A DNA stretch of 64,000 nt from Aidingimonas halophila (lineage in GTDB: Bacteria > Pseudomonadota > Gammaproteobacteria > Pseudomonadales > Halomonadaceae), in the NCBI RefSeq assembly GCF_900106955.1, contig NZ_FNNI01000002.1, forward strand, positions 248,001 through 312,000, given 5' to 3'. The translations under genes were made by a program, and so were the position numbers. Positions 28,394 through 37,334 of the stretch are shown one piece after another. The notes beneath the pieces were generated by a model that made no database searches, had not been told where the DNA came from, and was given only the letters and a program-made list of their open reading frames with translations. Each line of letters starts with the position of its first letter. Positions within the stretch are counted from its first letter, which is position 1.

Positions 28394-29002
28394 TCACATA
28401 CCGAGGGGAGTCAGCACCTCGCTCAGAAATCGTTGCCAAAGGCGTGGCTCCAGCCATAGCATGAAAGCCACGCCCCAGGCTCCACCCCAGAGATGAGCAC
28501 TGTGGTTGATGTTGCCTCCCCCGCGCCGATCGGCCCAGAAGGAATACGCCACATAGACTACGGCAAACAGAATCGCCGGCACGGGTAGAAAAAACACGAA
28601 CAGCATCGACCAGGGTTGCAGAAGGATGTAAGCGAACAACATGGCAGCCACCGCTCCCGAGGCCCCCAGGCTACGGTAACGTGGATCGCCTCGATGACGG
28701 ACATGGCTCGGCAGAATGGCGACCAGTATGCCGATCAAATAGAACAGCACGACGCCCACGATCCCGATGCGTGGTGTCAGCACTTGCTCCATGACCGTAC
28801 CGAAAAAGTACAGCGTCACCATGTTGAACAGCAGATGCGCACCATCGGCATGAATGAAGCCATGACTGAGCAAACGCCACCACTGCCCGCGAGAAACGCC
28901 GGGCGGCCAGTAGATCAAGGCATCGAGAAGTGATCTCGAACGCCACGCCATCAGCGACACTGCAATGGTGGCAGCCATGATGGTATAGGTGGCAATGGGC
29001 AT
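28394..29002 (-). CDS. Rhomboid family intramembrane serine protease
   Basis: A 202-residue membrane protein with about six helices. The catalytic Ser is residue 115 in GASGAVAAM and the catalytic His is 170 in NHSAHLWGG. Also present is HLLFNMVTLYFFG, with the conserved His-x-x-x-Asn of TM2. Start 29002 has a GAGGAA ribosome-binding site; a longer frame upstream lacks one. Rhomboids cleave single-pass membrane proteins within the bilayer. It is divergent from the AT-rich islet, whose left edge is just upstream of it. Confidence 0.92.
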   Translation of the reverse strand: MPIATYTIMAATIAVSLMAWRSRSLLDALIYWPPGVSRGQWWRLLSHGFIHADGAHLLFNMVTLYFFGTVMEQVLTPRIGIVGVVLFYLIGILVAILPSHVRHRGDPRYRSLGASGAVAAMLFAYILLQPWSMLFVFFLPVPAILFAVVYVAYSFWADRRGGGNINHSAHLWGGAWGVAFMLWLEPRLWQRFLSEVLTPLGM

Positions 29003-29384
29003 TGTTCCTCCTTGAAATGCAGGCCTGACAGTGAAGTTCATCGGGCGTGTAGCGCTTCACTCTATTCTACTTTTTGCAATGATCGGTCGCCTAGCTCCTT
29101 GCCCTCATAACCGAGAAACGACTAAGGCTATCTCTCCAGCTATCGCCCGGTTTATAGGTAATCCACCACCTATTCATGAACCCATCTCATTAACGACATC
29201 ATTCTCCATCCATAGCCTGATACCCACCCTTTCTTTAAAACCAAAAATATGGTCATCATGCACCAACATTCTAATAAAAAATGATAGATACTCATATATT
29301 TTTTGAAAAAAAACACCAAGAAAACTAAACTAAAAATTCGCAGAACAAAATAAAAATGCCCTCAGTAATTACATGGGGTTAATC
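29003..29384. other. AT-rich intergenic region, left edge of the islet
   Basis: About 380 bp without a credible gene. The first 90 bases resemble the host sequence, then base composition falls sharply to strongly AT-rich with A/T runs (for example 29,280-29,350). Short frames here lack ribosome-binding sites and native-looking residues. The region holds the divergent promoters for the rhomboid gene and the phosphatase gene, but no clear -35/-10 pair was chosen. No direct or inverted terminal repeats marking an insertion were found. Confidence 0.7.
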
Positions 29385-31055
29385 ATGATTAAATTAGGAT
29401 ATATCAAAAAATCAGCTATCGTCAGCATGACTATTCCTTTATTATTTATTGGAGAATCGCCGGGAGCAAAGGCTAACAACAACGATGTAGATTTAGTCCT
29501 TAATGTGACAATCGACATGTTAAAAGGGGAAGTCCCTTTTAGAAACTATGATCGGTTATCAGAAGGAGGCATTCGCCATGTGATAGACAATGGCGTTTCC
29601 TATACAAATGCGCGTTATCAGCATTCCACCACATTCACGGCAGTTGGCCATGCGGTACTCAACACTGGTGCCCCGGCTGCTGAACATGGCTTGGCTGGAA
29701 ACGACTGGGCCGACCGAAAAACCGGAGAGCGTGTCTACTGCGTTTCGGACCCTGATAGCAATCCCTTCATTGATACCGATATGCGCGGAACGTCACCTCG
29801 AAATCTGACAGCCACGACTTTTAGCGATGAACTTTCCCTATCTTCCGGCGGAAAATCACGTAGTTTCGCCGTCAGTGTCAAAGACCGGGGAGCCATCATA
29901 CCAGCCGGGCGTCTTGGGAAAGCTTTCTGGTATGAATCGGGTTCTGGCGACTTCTATACGACATCGTATTATTACGATGAGATGCCAGAATGGGTAACGG
30001 AGTTCAATGAATCTGGAAAGAAAGACAAATTCCGTGATGAACAATGGACGCTTAAAAAACCAGAAGACACTTATACATTTTCGCACAATGACGACCGAGA
30101 ACATGAAAAGGGTTATTATGACCTAGGCTCAACCATCCCCAAGGATTATGATAATTCAGATGATAGTGCCTACTATGGAGGATTACGTTTTTCCCCGGCT
30201 GGCGATGAGCTAACACTCGAATTTGCCAAAACTCTCATGGAGCAGGAAGAAATTGGCAAAGGAGACGCCGCCGATGTCCTTAATATCAGTTTATCCGGGA
30301 CGGACTATGTAGGACATGCCTGGGGAACGAATAGCCTAGAATATGAAGACATGTTCCTGCACGTTGATGCATTACTGGACGATTTCTTCAGCTTCGTCGA
30401 CGATGAGGTTGGTCTGGATAATACATTGATCATTATCAGCTCAGACCATGGTGCTGATGATATACCCGAGTACCAGCATCAAGAAGGACTCGATGCCGAT
30501 CGTCATTATCCTGAGGAATTCATTGAAACAGCCAATGAAACCCTACGGGAACGTTTTGATATTTCCGATGATCTCATCATGGCCTTCTGGAATCCAAGTC
30601 TCTATCTGAATCCTGATGTCATGGAGTCAAATGATTTAGACTATCCGGAAGTCGAACGTGCACTTGCTCAAGCCATGCTGGATCAGGAAGGAGTCAGTTA
30701 TGCTATAACCCGCACGGATATCGAATCAGGCAACATACCGGATACACCGATAATGAACAAGTTGGTGCGTGCGTTTCAGCCAGAACGTTCCGGCAATGTT
30801 CTCTTCATCCAAGACCAGTTTTGGTACCTGTACCCCAACGCGGATCAGTTCTCGGCTATGCATGGCAGCCCTTATGCATACGATACGCATGTTCCTATAC
30901 TGATATCCGGCCCTAAAATTCCCAATCAAGTCGTGGATAGAAGTGTGGCCGTTAGCGATCTAGCCATCACGATAACCAATTACATGGAGGTGAGAACACC
31001 CTCCGGAGCCGATGGTGATGTGCTTGAGGAGGTGGTCAGTGAGCGAAGTTTCTAA
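29385..31055 (+). CDS. PafA-like alkaline phosphatase / phosphodiesterase superfamily protein, exported
   Basis: About 556 residues from ATG 29385, which follows a GGGG-rich site. An N-terminal signal peptide (SAIVSMTIPLLFIG, cut near AKA) precedes an alkaline-phosphatase-superfamily domain. The probable first metal Asp is in NVTIDMLKG, and the Thr nucleophile is in STTFTAVGHAVLNTGAPAAEHG (near residue 85). Metal ligands are in SLSGTDYVGHAWG and IISSDHGAD, with a late His in SAMHGSPYAYDTHVP. This Thr type resembles PafA, a Ca/Zn-type bacterial phosphatase that works on phosphomonoesters when phosphate is scarce. Codons and base composition are far more AT-rich than in flanking genes. Confidence 0.85.
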   Translation: MIKLGYIKKSAIVSMTIPLLFIGESPGAKANNNDVDLVLNVTIDMLKGEVPFRNYDRLSEGGIRHVIDNGVSYTNARYQHSTTFTAVGHAVLNTGAPAAEHGLAGNDWADRKTGERVYCVSDPDSNPFIDTDMRGTSPRNLTATTFSDELSLSSGGKSRSFAVSVKDRGAIIPAGRLGKAFWYESGSGDFYTTSYYYDEMPEWVTEFNESGKKDKFRDEQWTLKKPEDTYTFSHNDDREHEKGYYDLGSTIPKDYDNSDDSAYYGGLRFSPAGDELTLEFAKTLMEQEEIGKGDAADVLNISLSGTDYVGHAWGTNSLEYEDMFLHVDALLDDFFSFVDDEVGLDNTLIIISSDHGADDIPEYQHQEGLDADRHYPEEFIETANETLRERFDISDDLIMAFWNPSLYLNPDVMESNDLDYPEVERALAQAMLDQEGVSYAITRTDIESGNIPDTPIMNKLVRAFQPERSGNVLFIQDQFWYLYPNADQFSAMHGSPYAYDTHVPILISGPKIPNQVVDRSVAVSDLAITITNYMEVRTPSGADGDVLEEVVSERSF

Positions 31056-31075
31056 TAACAGATAAAACCGCTATT

Positions 31076-31136
31076 AATGATGAGAGGACCTGACTGTACA
31101 TGCCAGGGACGCATGGCGGAACAGCCTCTCATCATT
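31076..31136. repeat. 12-bp inverted repeat between phosphatase and bicupin genes
   Basis: AATGATGAGAGG (31076-31087) and CCTCTCATCATT (31125-31136) form a perfect inverted repeat around a 37-nt internal segment that can itself pair weakly (TGCCA/TGGCG). It sits about 20 bp after the phosphatase stop codon, so it could act as a terminator or as a 3'-end stabiliser, though no T-run follows directly. A mobile-element end is another possibility, but no matching partner exists in the window. Confidence 0.5.
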
Positions 31137-31171
31137 TATATCAATTGCGTATGCAATACAGATTATCATAA

Positions 31172-31915
31172 ATGATTGTTAATGGAAAAATAAAACCGCT
31201 GTCTCTATCGGTATTATTTTTTATAGCATTTTTCTTATCTATCGTTCCCACGACACTGTTGGCGCTTGATAGCCAAGCCCATATCAATAATGAGTATGCA
31301 GTGGTTAGAGAAGTCACGCTGGAACCAGGTGACACGTTAGAGATAGAGGAAGAAAGTACACGTAAATGGCTTATATATCCTTTGAGCGACTACTCCATAA
31401 TACACAAACATGGTGACAAAATAATCAAACAATCCAGACACAGGCGTGGCGAACCATATAGCATCCCCAAGAACACATCCTCGCTCCAAAACAATGGCAT
31501 TTCCGAAGCGAGTTTCTTGGAATTTCAATCCCGAATAACACCTTCTATGACAAACATACCTGGCCCATCATTTTACGAACTTTCTCAACAAGGGCATATT
31601 TCAGAAAAAGCGTCAAAACTGGTAAAAAAGATTTTCGACAACACTTTCTTTCGGGTAACAGAGTATGTCATGACACCATGTTCACAGTTACCACCACATA
31701 CAATATCCAACCATGTCATAGTGGGTATTAGCCAAACCTTCATCAATCATAAGGACAGTAAAGATAACTCAAACAACCATTATTACCTGGATCCCATGGA
31801 ATCAATATGGAAAAAGGCAGGTAAATATGCAATAGACAACCAGTCCGAAAGCATATCTCATTTTCTCACTGTAGAGCTAAAGCCACCCGAGCGATATTCC
31901 AACTATTCTCCCTAA
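31172..31915 (+). CDS. Exported double-cupin protein, function unknown
   Basis: A 247-residue protein with a signal peptide (LSVLFFIAFFLSIVPTTLLA). Two cupin-like repeats are visible. The first is near 43-118 (VREVTLEPGDTLEIEEES ... GEPYSIPKNTSSLQNNG). The second is near 160-240 (RVTEYVMTPCSQLPPHTISNHVIVGIS ... GKYAIDNQSESISHFLTVEL). The usual metal-binding His set is mostly lost, with one HT and one NH left in the second repeat, so it may be a binding protein instead of an enzyme. No strong ribosome-binding site precedes the ATG. It shares the AT-rich composition of the islet and is 20 bp upstream of the next gene. Confidence 0.7.
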   Translation: MIVNGKIKPLSLSVLFFIAFFLSIVPTTLLALDSQAHINNEYAVVREVTLEPGDTLEIEEESTRKWLIYPLSDYSIIHKHGDKIIKQSRHRRGEPYSIPKNTSSLQNNGISEASFLEFQSRITPSMTNIPGPSFYELSQQGHISEKASKLVKKIFDNTFFRVTEYVMTPCSQLPPHTISNHVIVGISQTFINHKDSKDNSNNHYYLDPMESIWKKAGKYAIDNQSESISHFLTVELKPPERYSNYSP

Positions 31916-31935
31916 CCCTCACTTGTGAAAATAAG

Positions 31936-32379
31936 ATGAAGACATTTATGCTAAAAACGCCTCTATACTTGCTAATCATAACGGCCATGACCACGATGCT
32001 GGGAACTTCATCGGCTTTTGGTGACTCAAACGCTATTGATGATATAGCGGTTATCAAAAATATCGGATCTCATGAATATGAACCACCACCTAGTGGAAAA
32101 TTATCTCAAAATCAGGTCGAAGAATTCATTGTAATTACTGAAAAGGCAGAAGAACTAGAAAACAAATATTCCGGCGACACTCACAGAAAACGATTAGCTT
32201 TGATTGAGGCCGTTTTCAGCGAGGAGGGTAATTGGGCAGAATATCAGTGGGTTCATTCACAACTCAGACAAGTCGCGATTACTAGCCAAGTCAATGTTGA
32301 ACATCGCGACGCGGCGAATCGTCACAACAGCCAACTTTTCGAAACTTATCAGAACCGCCTTCAACCGCTACTCCAATAG
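31936..32379 (+). CDS. Small exported protein of unknown function
   Basis: A 147-residue protein with a signal peptide (TPLYLLIITAMTTMLGTSSAFG) and a helical, charged mature part with an acidic segment (VEEFIVITEKAEELENKYSGDTHRKRLALIEAVFSEEGNW). I recognise no family. It follows the double-cupin gene by 20 bp in the same direction, and its AT-rich codon use matches the islet, so the two are likely one transcript with related periplasmic roles. Base composition returns to the host level a few bases after its stop codon. Confidence 0.6.
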   Translation: MKTFMLKTPLYLLIITAMTTMLGTSSAFGDSNAIDDIAVIKNIGSHEYEPPPSGKLSQNQVEEFIVITEKAEELENKYSGDTHRKRLALIEAVFSEEGNWAEYQWVHSQLRQVAITSQVNVEHRDAANRHNSQLFETYQNRLQPLLQ

Positions 32380-32476
32380 TGTTGAGAAGCCAATGGGTAC
32401 GACTCCCCCGTCCAGCCGGTGAGGTGGCATCCCGCATGGACAGTTTTCCACCCCATCGGCTTCGCTGCCTGCTGCC

Positions 32477-33484
32477 TTACATCGACAAGCAGATCTTGCC
32501 GAAATGACGCCCGGCCTCCTGATGCCGGAACGCCTCAGCGATGTCGTCCAGCGGGAAGGTACGATCGATGACCGGATGCATGTCACTCGCCTCGATGGCA
32601 CGGATCATGTCCTGTTGATTGGCGCGGCTGCCGACGATCAGGCCCTGAAGCTTTGCCTGTTTTGCCATCAGCTTGGCGGTAGGGATATCACCGCCACGAC
32701 CGGTCAGTACTCCGATCAAGGAAATGTGGCCTCCGATACATACAGCGTCTATCGACTGCGGCAATGTACCGGGACCGCCGACCTCGATCACATGATCGAC
32801 ACCACGCCCACCGGTCAACGACTTGACCGTCTTGCCCCACTCCGGATCCGTGCGGTAATTGATGGTGTGTTCGGCCCCCATCTCGCGCAGCCGTTCCAGC
32901 TTCTCGTCGGAGGAGGAGGTAGCAATCACTCGGGCGTTCATCATCCGCGCGAATTGCAGCGCAAAGATCGATACGCCGCCGGTGCCCAGCACCAGCACCG
33001 TATCGCCGGCCTTCAGGCCGCCATCGACCACCAGGGCGCGCCAAGCCGTCAGGCCTGCGGTGGTCAGCGTCGCCGCCTCGGCATGGGTGTAATCCTTGGG
33101 AGCAAGGGTGAACCAGGTAGCAGGGCGCACGATCTGCTCTCGTGCGTACCCTTCGACACCATCGCCGGGAACGGTCTTGAAATCCCCTACCGGCGCCGGC
33201 CCGTTCAGCCAGGTCGGGAAGAAGGTGGAGACGACCGAATCACCGACCTGAAATTCGTCGACACTCTGGCCGACCGCTTCCACGACACCGGCCCCATCGG
33301 ACATGGGTATCCGACCGTCTTCCGTCGGCATGGCGCCGGAAACCACACCGTAGTCGTGGAAATTGAGCGAACTGGCATGCAGGCGTACGCGGATTTCACC
33401 CGGCCCCGGCTCTCCCGGGGCCTCGCGATCCTGCACGTCGAGATGGTCCAGTCCGCCGGGATGGCGTAATGTAACGACCTTCAT
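32477..33484 (-). CDS. Zinc-type MDR alcohol dehydrogenase / quinone-oxidoreductase-like
   Basis: A 335-residue medium-chain dehydrogenase/reductase. Start 33484 has a GGAGGG ribosome-binding site. The N-terminal GroES-like part contains VRLHASSLNFHDYGVVSGAMP, and the Rossmann NADP site is VLVLGTGGVSIFALQFARMM. The structural four-Cys zinc lobe is absent, and the Cys ligand of the catalytic zinc is also not seen, so it may be a zinc-independent quinone-oxidoreductase type. It lies 57 bp downstream of another MDR gene on the same strand and is probably co-transcribed with it under the divergent AraC regulator. Confidence 0.88.
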   Translation of the reverse strand: MKVVTLRHPGGLDHLDVQDREAPGEPGPGEIRVRLHASSLNFHDYGVVSGAMPTEDGRIPMSDGAGVVEAVGQSVDEFQVGDSVVSTFFPTWLNGPAPVGDFKTVPGDGVEGYAREQIVRPATWFTLAPKDYTHAEAATLTTAGLTAWRALVVDGGLKAGDTVLVLGTGGVSIFALQFARMMNARVIATSSSDEKLERLREMGAEHTINYRTDPEWGKTVKSLTGGRGVDHVIEVGGPGTLPQSIDAVCIGGHISLIGVLTGRGGDIPTAKLMAKQAKLQGLIVGSRANQQDMIRAIEASDMHPVIDRTFPLDDIAEAFRHQEAGRHFGKICLSM

Positions 33485-33541
33485 CGAACCCTCCTTATCG
33501 ATTCGTATGGCAGCACTGCTTTCTGACACGTTGGAGCGATA

Positions 33542-34597
33542 TCAGGCCGCTTTCAAGGTATCCATGTCGATGACGAAACGGTATTTCACGTCACCGCGCT
33601 GCATCCGCTCGTAGGCTTCATTGATGTTTTTGATGTCGAGCATCTCTACATCACACTCGATGCCGTGCTCGGCGCAGAAATCGAGCACTTCCTGAGTTTC
33701 CGGCATGCCGCCGATCAGCGAGCCGGCCAGAACACGACGCTTCATCAGCAACGCGCCGGCCTGGAGCGGTGGATCGACCGGCTCCAGCAAGCCCACCATG
33801 ATGTGAATCCCATCGTAGCGCAGGGTATTCAGATACGGGTTGAGGTCGTGCTGCACCGGCACCGTATCGAGAATGAAATCCAGGTGTTCGGCGGTGGCTT
33901 CCATTTGCGCGTCATCGGTGGAGACCACGACGTGATCCGCTCCCTGTTTTCGCGCTTCGTCCACCTTGTGACTGGAACGGGTGAACAGCGTGACCTCGGC
34001 TCCGAGTGCCTTGGCGAACTTGACGCCCATGTGGCCGAGTCCCCCCATGCCGACGACGCCTACCTTATGGCCGGGTTTCACGCCGTAGTGACGCAGTGGC
34101 GAATAGGTCGTGATGCCGGCACATAACAGCGGTGCTGCCATGGCCGGATTCAGGGCACTCGGCACCTTGACCACGAAGTGCTCACTGACCACGATGCTGT
34201 CGGAATAGCCGCCGAAGGTGATGCTACCATCATGGCGATCTTCACCGTTGTAAGTCGGTGTCATGCCATTGAGGCAGAACTGTTCCAGGCCCCCTTCGCA
34301 GGCTGGGCAGGTACGGCAGGAATCGACCATGCAGCCGACGCCGACGATATCTCCTTCCTTGAAAATCGTGACGGCGCTCCCGACCGCTGTGACACGGCCG
34401 ATGATTTCATGCCCTGGGACGACGGGAAACTGGGTGATGCCCCAGTCATCGTGAGCGAAATGAAGGTCGGTGTGGCAGACACCACAATAGTCGATCTGGA
34501 TGGAGACGTCATCGGCGCGTGGCTGTCGACGCTCGAACGTGATTGGCGACAAGTCGGAATCGGCGGAACGGGCGGCATACCCTTTGACTTGACTCAT
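33542..34597 (-). CDS. Zinc-dependent NAD(P) alcohol dehydrogenase, YahK/CAD type
   Basis: A 351-residue MDR enzyme. Catalytic zinc motif CGVCHTDLHFAHDDWG with GHEIIGRVTAVGS, structural zinc cysteines in CMVDSCRTCPACEGGLEQFC, and cofactor site VGVVGMGGLGHMGVKFAKALGAEV. This matches the cinnamyl-alcohol-dehydrogenase-like YahK/AdhA group that reduces aldehydes with NADPH. The gene is divergent from the AraC regulator across 154 bp, which suggests that the regulator responds to an aldehyde or alcohol and controls this gene and the next MDR gene. Confidence 0.93.
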   Translation of the reverse strand: MSQVKGYAARSADSDLSPITFERRQPRADDVSIQIDYCGVCHTDLHFAHDDWGITQFPVVPGHEIIGRVTAVGSAVTIFKEGDIVGVGCMVDSCRTCPACEGGLEQFCLNGMTPTYNGEDRHDGSITFGGYSDSIVVSEHFVVKVPSALNPAMAAPLLCAGITTYSPLRHYGVKPGHKVGVVGMGGLGHMGVKFAKALGAEVTLFTRSSHKVDEARKQGADHVVVSTDDAQMEATAEHLDFILDTVPVQHDLNPYLNTLRYDGIHIMVGLLEPVDPPLQAGALLMKRRVLAGSLIGGMPETQEVLDFCAEHGIECDVEMLDIKNINEAYERMQRGDVKYRFVIDMDTLKAA

Positions 34598-34751
34598 GCT
34601 ACTGTGTCCTCCTGCATGCGGATCATGCTTCGACTAGGCTGAGACCCAGTATTCTGGTGGTGACACCCGATGAATACGATCGATGTTTCTGTGACATTTT
34701 TGCTCATTTCTCCAAAAGTATGCCGTTTTCCCTTCATGACAGGCAGATACC

Positions 34752-35678
34752 ATGGTTGACTCGACATCTACGTTTCCCGATCTGGTCGACTTGCTACGAC
34801 CGCTGATTACCCATGATGGTTTTTCCGAGACGAGCATTCCCCAGGTATCACTGATCGCGACCCATCGCCCCGTCGAGCGTACACCACTCATGTACGATCC
34901 CAGCCTGATCATCGTTGCCCAGGGACAGAAGGTCGGCTATCTGGGCGAGCGGGAGATTCATTACAACCCGGGACACTACCTGGTACAGACCCTACCACTG
35001 CCGTTCGAGTGCGAAACCTTCGCATCGCCGGATGCCCCGCTGCTGGCGATGTCGGTTCATATCGATCCCGCCATGCTGGGCGAGCTGGTCATGGCAGCGG
35101 GATCGCCCCCCTTCGAAACCTATGAACATGAACCATTACCCATGGACTCGGTAGCCTTGACGCCAGGTATCAGCGAGGCCGTCATTCGGCTGGTCCGGGC
35201 CCTCCATGACCCGGTCGACGCCAGCGTCATGGGGCAAGCGCGAGTCAGGGACGTCATCTTTGAAGCCCTGAAGGGGGAACAAGGGCCGGCCTTACGCGCA
35301 CTCATTCAGAACCAGGGCAATTACTCACGTATCGTCCAGGTGCTCTCGCAGATGCATGCCGACTTCGATCATGAACTGAGCGTGGATACTCTGGCTCACG
35401 AGGCCAATATGAGCGTCTCGTCCTTCCATCACCATTTCAAACGGATCACTCACGCTTCGCCGCTGCAATATCTCAAGCGTTTGCGTCTACTCAAGGCTCG
35501 CTTGCTTCTCAGCCACGATGATCTCAACATCAACCGGATCGCCGAAAGGATCGGCTATCGCAGCGTGTCTCAATTCAGTCGCGACTATAAACGCTATTTC
35601 GGGGTTTCTCCGATGAAGGATCGTCAGCAGTCGCCGGGGCCGACGATCGACCGCACCACGACACAACGGGCCAGCTGA
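34752..35678 (+). CDS. AraC family transcriptional regulator
   Basis: A 308-residue regulator. An N-terminal ligand domain of the AraC_N type (about 20-185, with PLMYDPSLIIVAQGQKVGYLG and YLVQTLPLPFECE) is followed by two helix-turn-helix units (about 205-300, including VDTLAHEANMSVSSFHHHFKRITHASPLQYLKRLRL and RIAERIGYRSVSQFSRDYKRYFGVSP). The family often activates a divergent oxidoreductase gene, and here that is the YahK-type dehydrogenase. The Tat-exported aldo/keto reductase follows 38 bp downstream on the same strand and may be in the same transcript. Confidence 0.92.
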   Translation: MVDSTSTFPDLVDLLRPLITHDGFSETSIPQVSLIATHRPVERTPLMYDPSLIIVAQGQKVGYLGEREIHYNPGHYLVQTLPLPFECETFASPDAPLLAMSVHIDPAMLGELVMAAGSPPFETYEHEPLPMDSVALTPGISEAVIRLVRALHDPVDASVMGQARVRDVIFEALKGEQGPALRALIQNQGNYSRIVQVLSQMHADFDHELSVDTLAHEANMSVSSFHHHFKRITHASPLQYLKRLRLLKARLLLSHDDLNINRIAERIGYRSVSQFSRDYKRYFGVSPMKDRQQSPGPTIDRTTTQRAS

Positions 35679-35716
35679 GCGAGTGCCATGCCTGCCATGC
35701 ACGCCGGGAGAAAGCG

Positions 35717-36646
35717 ATGTCAATTTGCAATCCGTCTCGCCGAACGATTCTCAAAGGGCTCCTGACAACCGCGGCCGCTACAGCCATACCCTCCTGGCCG
35801 TTATCGGCCCAGGACAACGGACCGAAAACGCGCGCCGTCCCTTCCACGGGTGACTCCCTACCCCTGATTGGCCTGGGCAGTTGGATCACCTTCAATGTCG
35901 GCGACGATTCCGAGCTGCTGGAGCAATGCGTCGATGTCATGGCGGCTTTCTTCGATGCGGGCGGACGCATGATCGATTCGTCACCGATGTACGGCTCATC
36001 GCAGGCGACGATCGGCTATGGGCTGGACAAGCTCGACGCCCATGACCGGGTCTTTTCCGCCGACAAGCTATGGACCTCGAATCCTGACGAGGGACGCGAT
36101 CAGATCGACGCGTCGCGGTCCGATTGGGGCATATCCCGTTTCGACCTTCTTCAGGTTCACAACTTGCGCGCCTGGCGGGAAAATCTCGAAACGCTGTTGA
36201 CCATGAAAGACGACGGTGAATTGCGCTATGTCGGCATCACAACCTCACATGGGCGTCGCCACGACGAATTCGAAACCATTATGCGCGATTATCCGCTGGA
36301 TTTCGTCCAGCTCACCTACAATCCCATCGACCGGGCAGCGGAACAACGGCTATTGCCCCTGGCCAGGGAGCGGGAGATCGGCGTCATCGTCAACCGACCT
36401 TTCCAGCAAGGCCGGTTGATAGACCGACTCGAGGATCACGCCCTACCCGACTGGGCCAGTGATGTAGAAGCCGAGACCTGGGCACAACTCATTCTCAAGT
36501 TCATCATCTCGCATCCCGATGTCACCTGCGCCATTCCCGCCACGACGCAGGTGGCGCATGTGCGCGAGAACATGGCCGCTGCCTCGTCACCGCTTCCCGA
36601 TGACGACATGCGTCAGCGTATTGCCGAGACGATCGGAGAACTGTGA
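35717..36646 (+). CDS. Tat-exported aldo/keto reductase
   Basis: A 309-residue AKR-fold protein with an N-terminal twin-arginine signal (SRRTILKGLLTTAAATAIPSW, cut near LSAQ). The TIM-barrel catalytic tetrad looks intact: MIDSSPMYGSSQ (Asp and Tyr), SADKLWTS (Lys) and LLQVHNL (His). Most aldo/keto reductases are cytosolic and use NADPH. Export through Tat means a cofactor-loaded folded enzyme in the periplasm, where the source of NADPH is unclear. The stop codon shares a base with the DUF6064 gene start (TGATG), so translation is coupled. Confidence 0.88.
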   Translation: MSICNPSRRTILKGLLTTAAATAIPSWPLSAQDNGPKTRAVPSTGDSLPLIGLGSWITFNVGDDSELLEQCVDVMAAFFDAGGRMIDSSPMYGSSQATIGYGLDKLDAHDRVFSADKLWTSNPDEGRDQIDASRSDWGISRFDLLQVHNLRAWRENLETLLTMKDDGELRYVGITTSHGRRHDEFETIMRDYPLDFVQLTYNPIDRAAEQRLLPLAREREIGVIVNRPFQQGRLIDRLEDHALPDWASDVEAETWAQLILKFIISHPDVTCAIPATTQVAHVRENMAAASSPLPDDDMRQRIAETIGEL

Positions 36647-37317
36647 TGTCCGAGTGGTGGACCTATCGGCCGGAAGATTTCCTGTTATTCTCCCCGCGTG
36701 TCTATTGGCGTCTGTTCGAACTGCATAATGCTGCATGGTGGCCGCTACAAATCGTGGCACTGCTCGCGGGCCTGTTGCTCATTGTGGTACTGCTAACGCC
36801 CCGCCCTTGGCTCGTACGCTGTCTCGGTGTCGTCCTGGCAGCCAGTTGGGGCTTCGTTGCCTGGGCCTTTCTCTGGCAACGCTACGCACCGATCAACTGG
36901 GCTATCGAGTACGTCATCCCGCTCTTTGCACTGCAAGCCCTGCTCTTGCTGGGAGCGCTTTCCAGCGGCTGGCTGACGTTCACCGACCGTAGACGCCTCC
37001 CTCGCTACATCGGGCTCGCCCTGATTCTCCATGCCGTCATATTGCATCCACTGGTTCCGCTCTTGTCAGGCCGCTCCTGGCAAATGGCGGAAGTCTTCGC
37101 AGTCGCTCCCGACCCGCTGGCCATCGCAACGCTGGGGCTGCTCGTCAGCGCTCATCCAGCACGATGGGCCTGGCCCTTGATGGTCATTCCTCTGCTGTGG
37201 TGCCTGATCAGTTGGCTCACCCTCGATACAATGGGCGCTCCCTCCGCCTGGTCTCCACTGACCGCCGCCTGCCTGGCTCTTGTCACCAGACTGTGGCCTC
37301 ACGCCGAAGCAAAGTAA
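36646..37317 (+). CDS. DUF6064 family membrane protein
   Basis: About 223 residues with six or seven hydrophobic segments. The N-terminus EWWTYRPEDFLLFSPRVYWRLFELHNAAWWP is the family hallmark. The start is ATG 36646, which overlaps the preceding stop codon by one base; GTG 36643 is possible but less likely. The function is unknown. Coupling with the exported aldo/keto reductase raises the idea that this membrane protein passes electrons or substrate to it, which is inference. Confidence 0.82.
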   Translation: MSEWWTYRPEDFLLFSPRVYWRLFELHNAAWWPLQIVALLAGLLLIVVLLTPRPWLVRCLGVVLAASWGFVAWAFLWQRYAPINWAIEYVIPLFALQALLLLGALSSGWLTFTDRRRLPRYIGLALILHAVILHPLVPLLSGRSWQMAEVFAVAPDPLAIATLGLLVSAHPARWAWPLMVIPLLWCLISWLTLDTMGAPSAWSPLTAACLALVTRLWPHAEAK

Positions 37318-37334
37318 CCCGGCATAGCGACGGC

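Noticed and set aside
29031-29306. 91-codon frame in the AT-rich gap
   Set aside because: No ribosome-binding site, an unnatural residue mix, and it starts over the rhomboid leader.
31144-31157. ATTGCGTATGCAAT near-palindrome resembling the GntR operator
   Set aside because: It has only a loose match to the 11.6-kb operators, lies in AT-rich DNA where such sites occur by chance, and has no regulator nearby.
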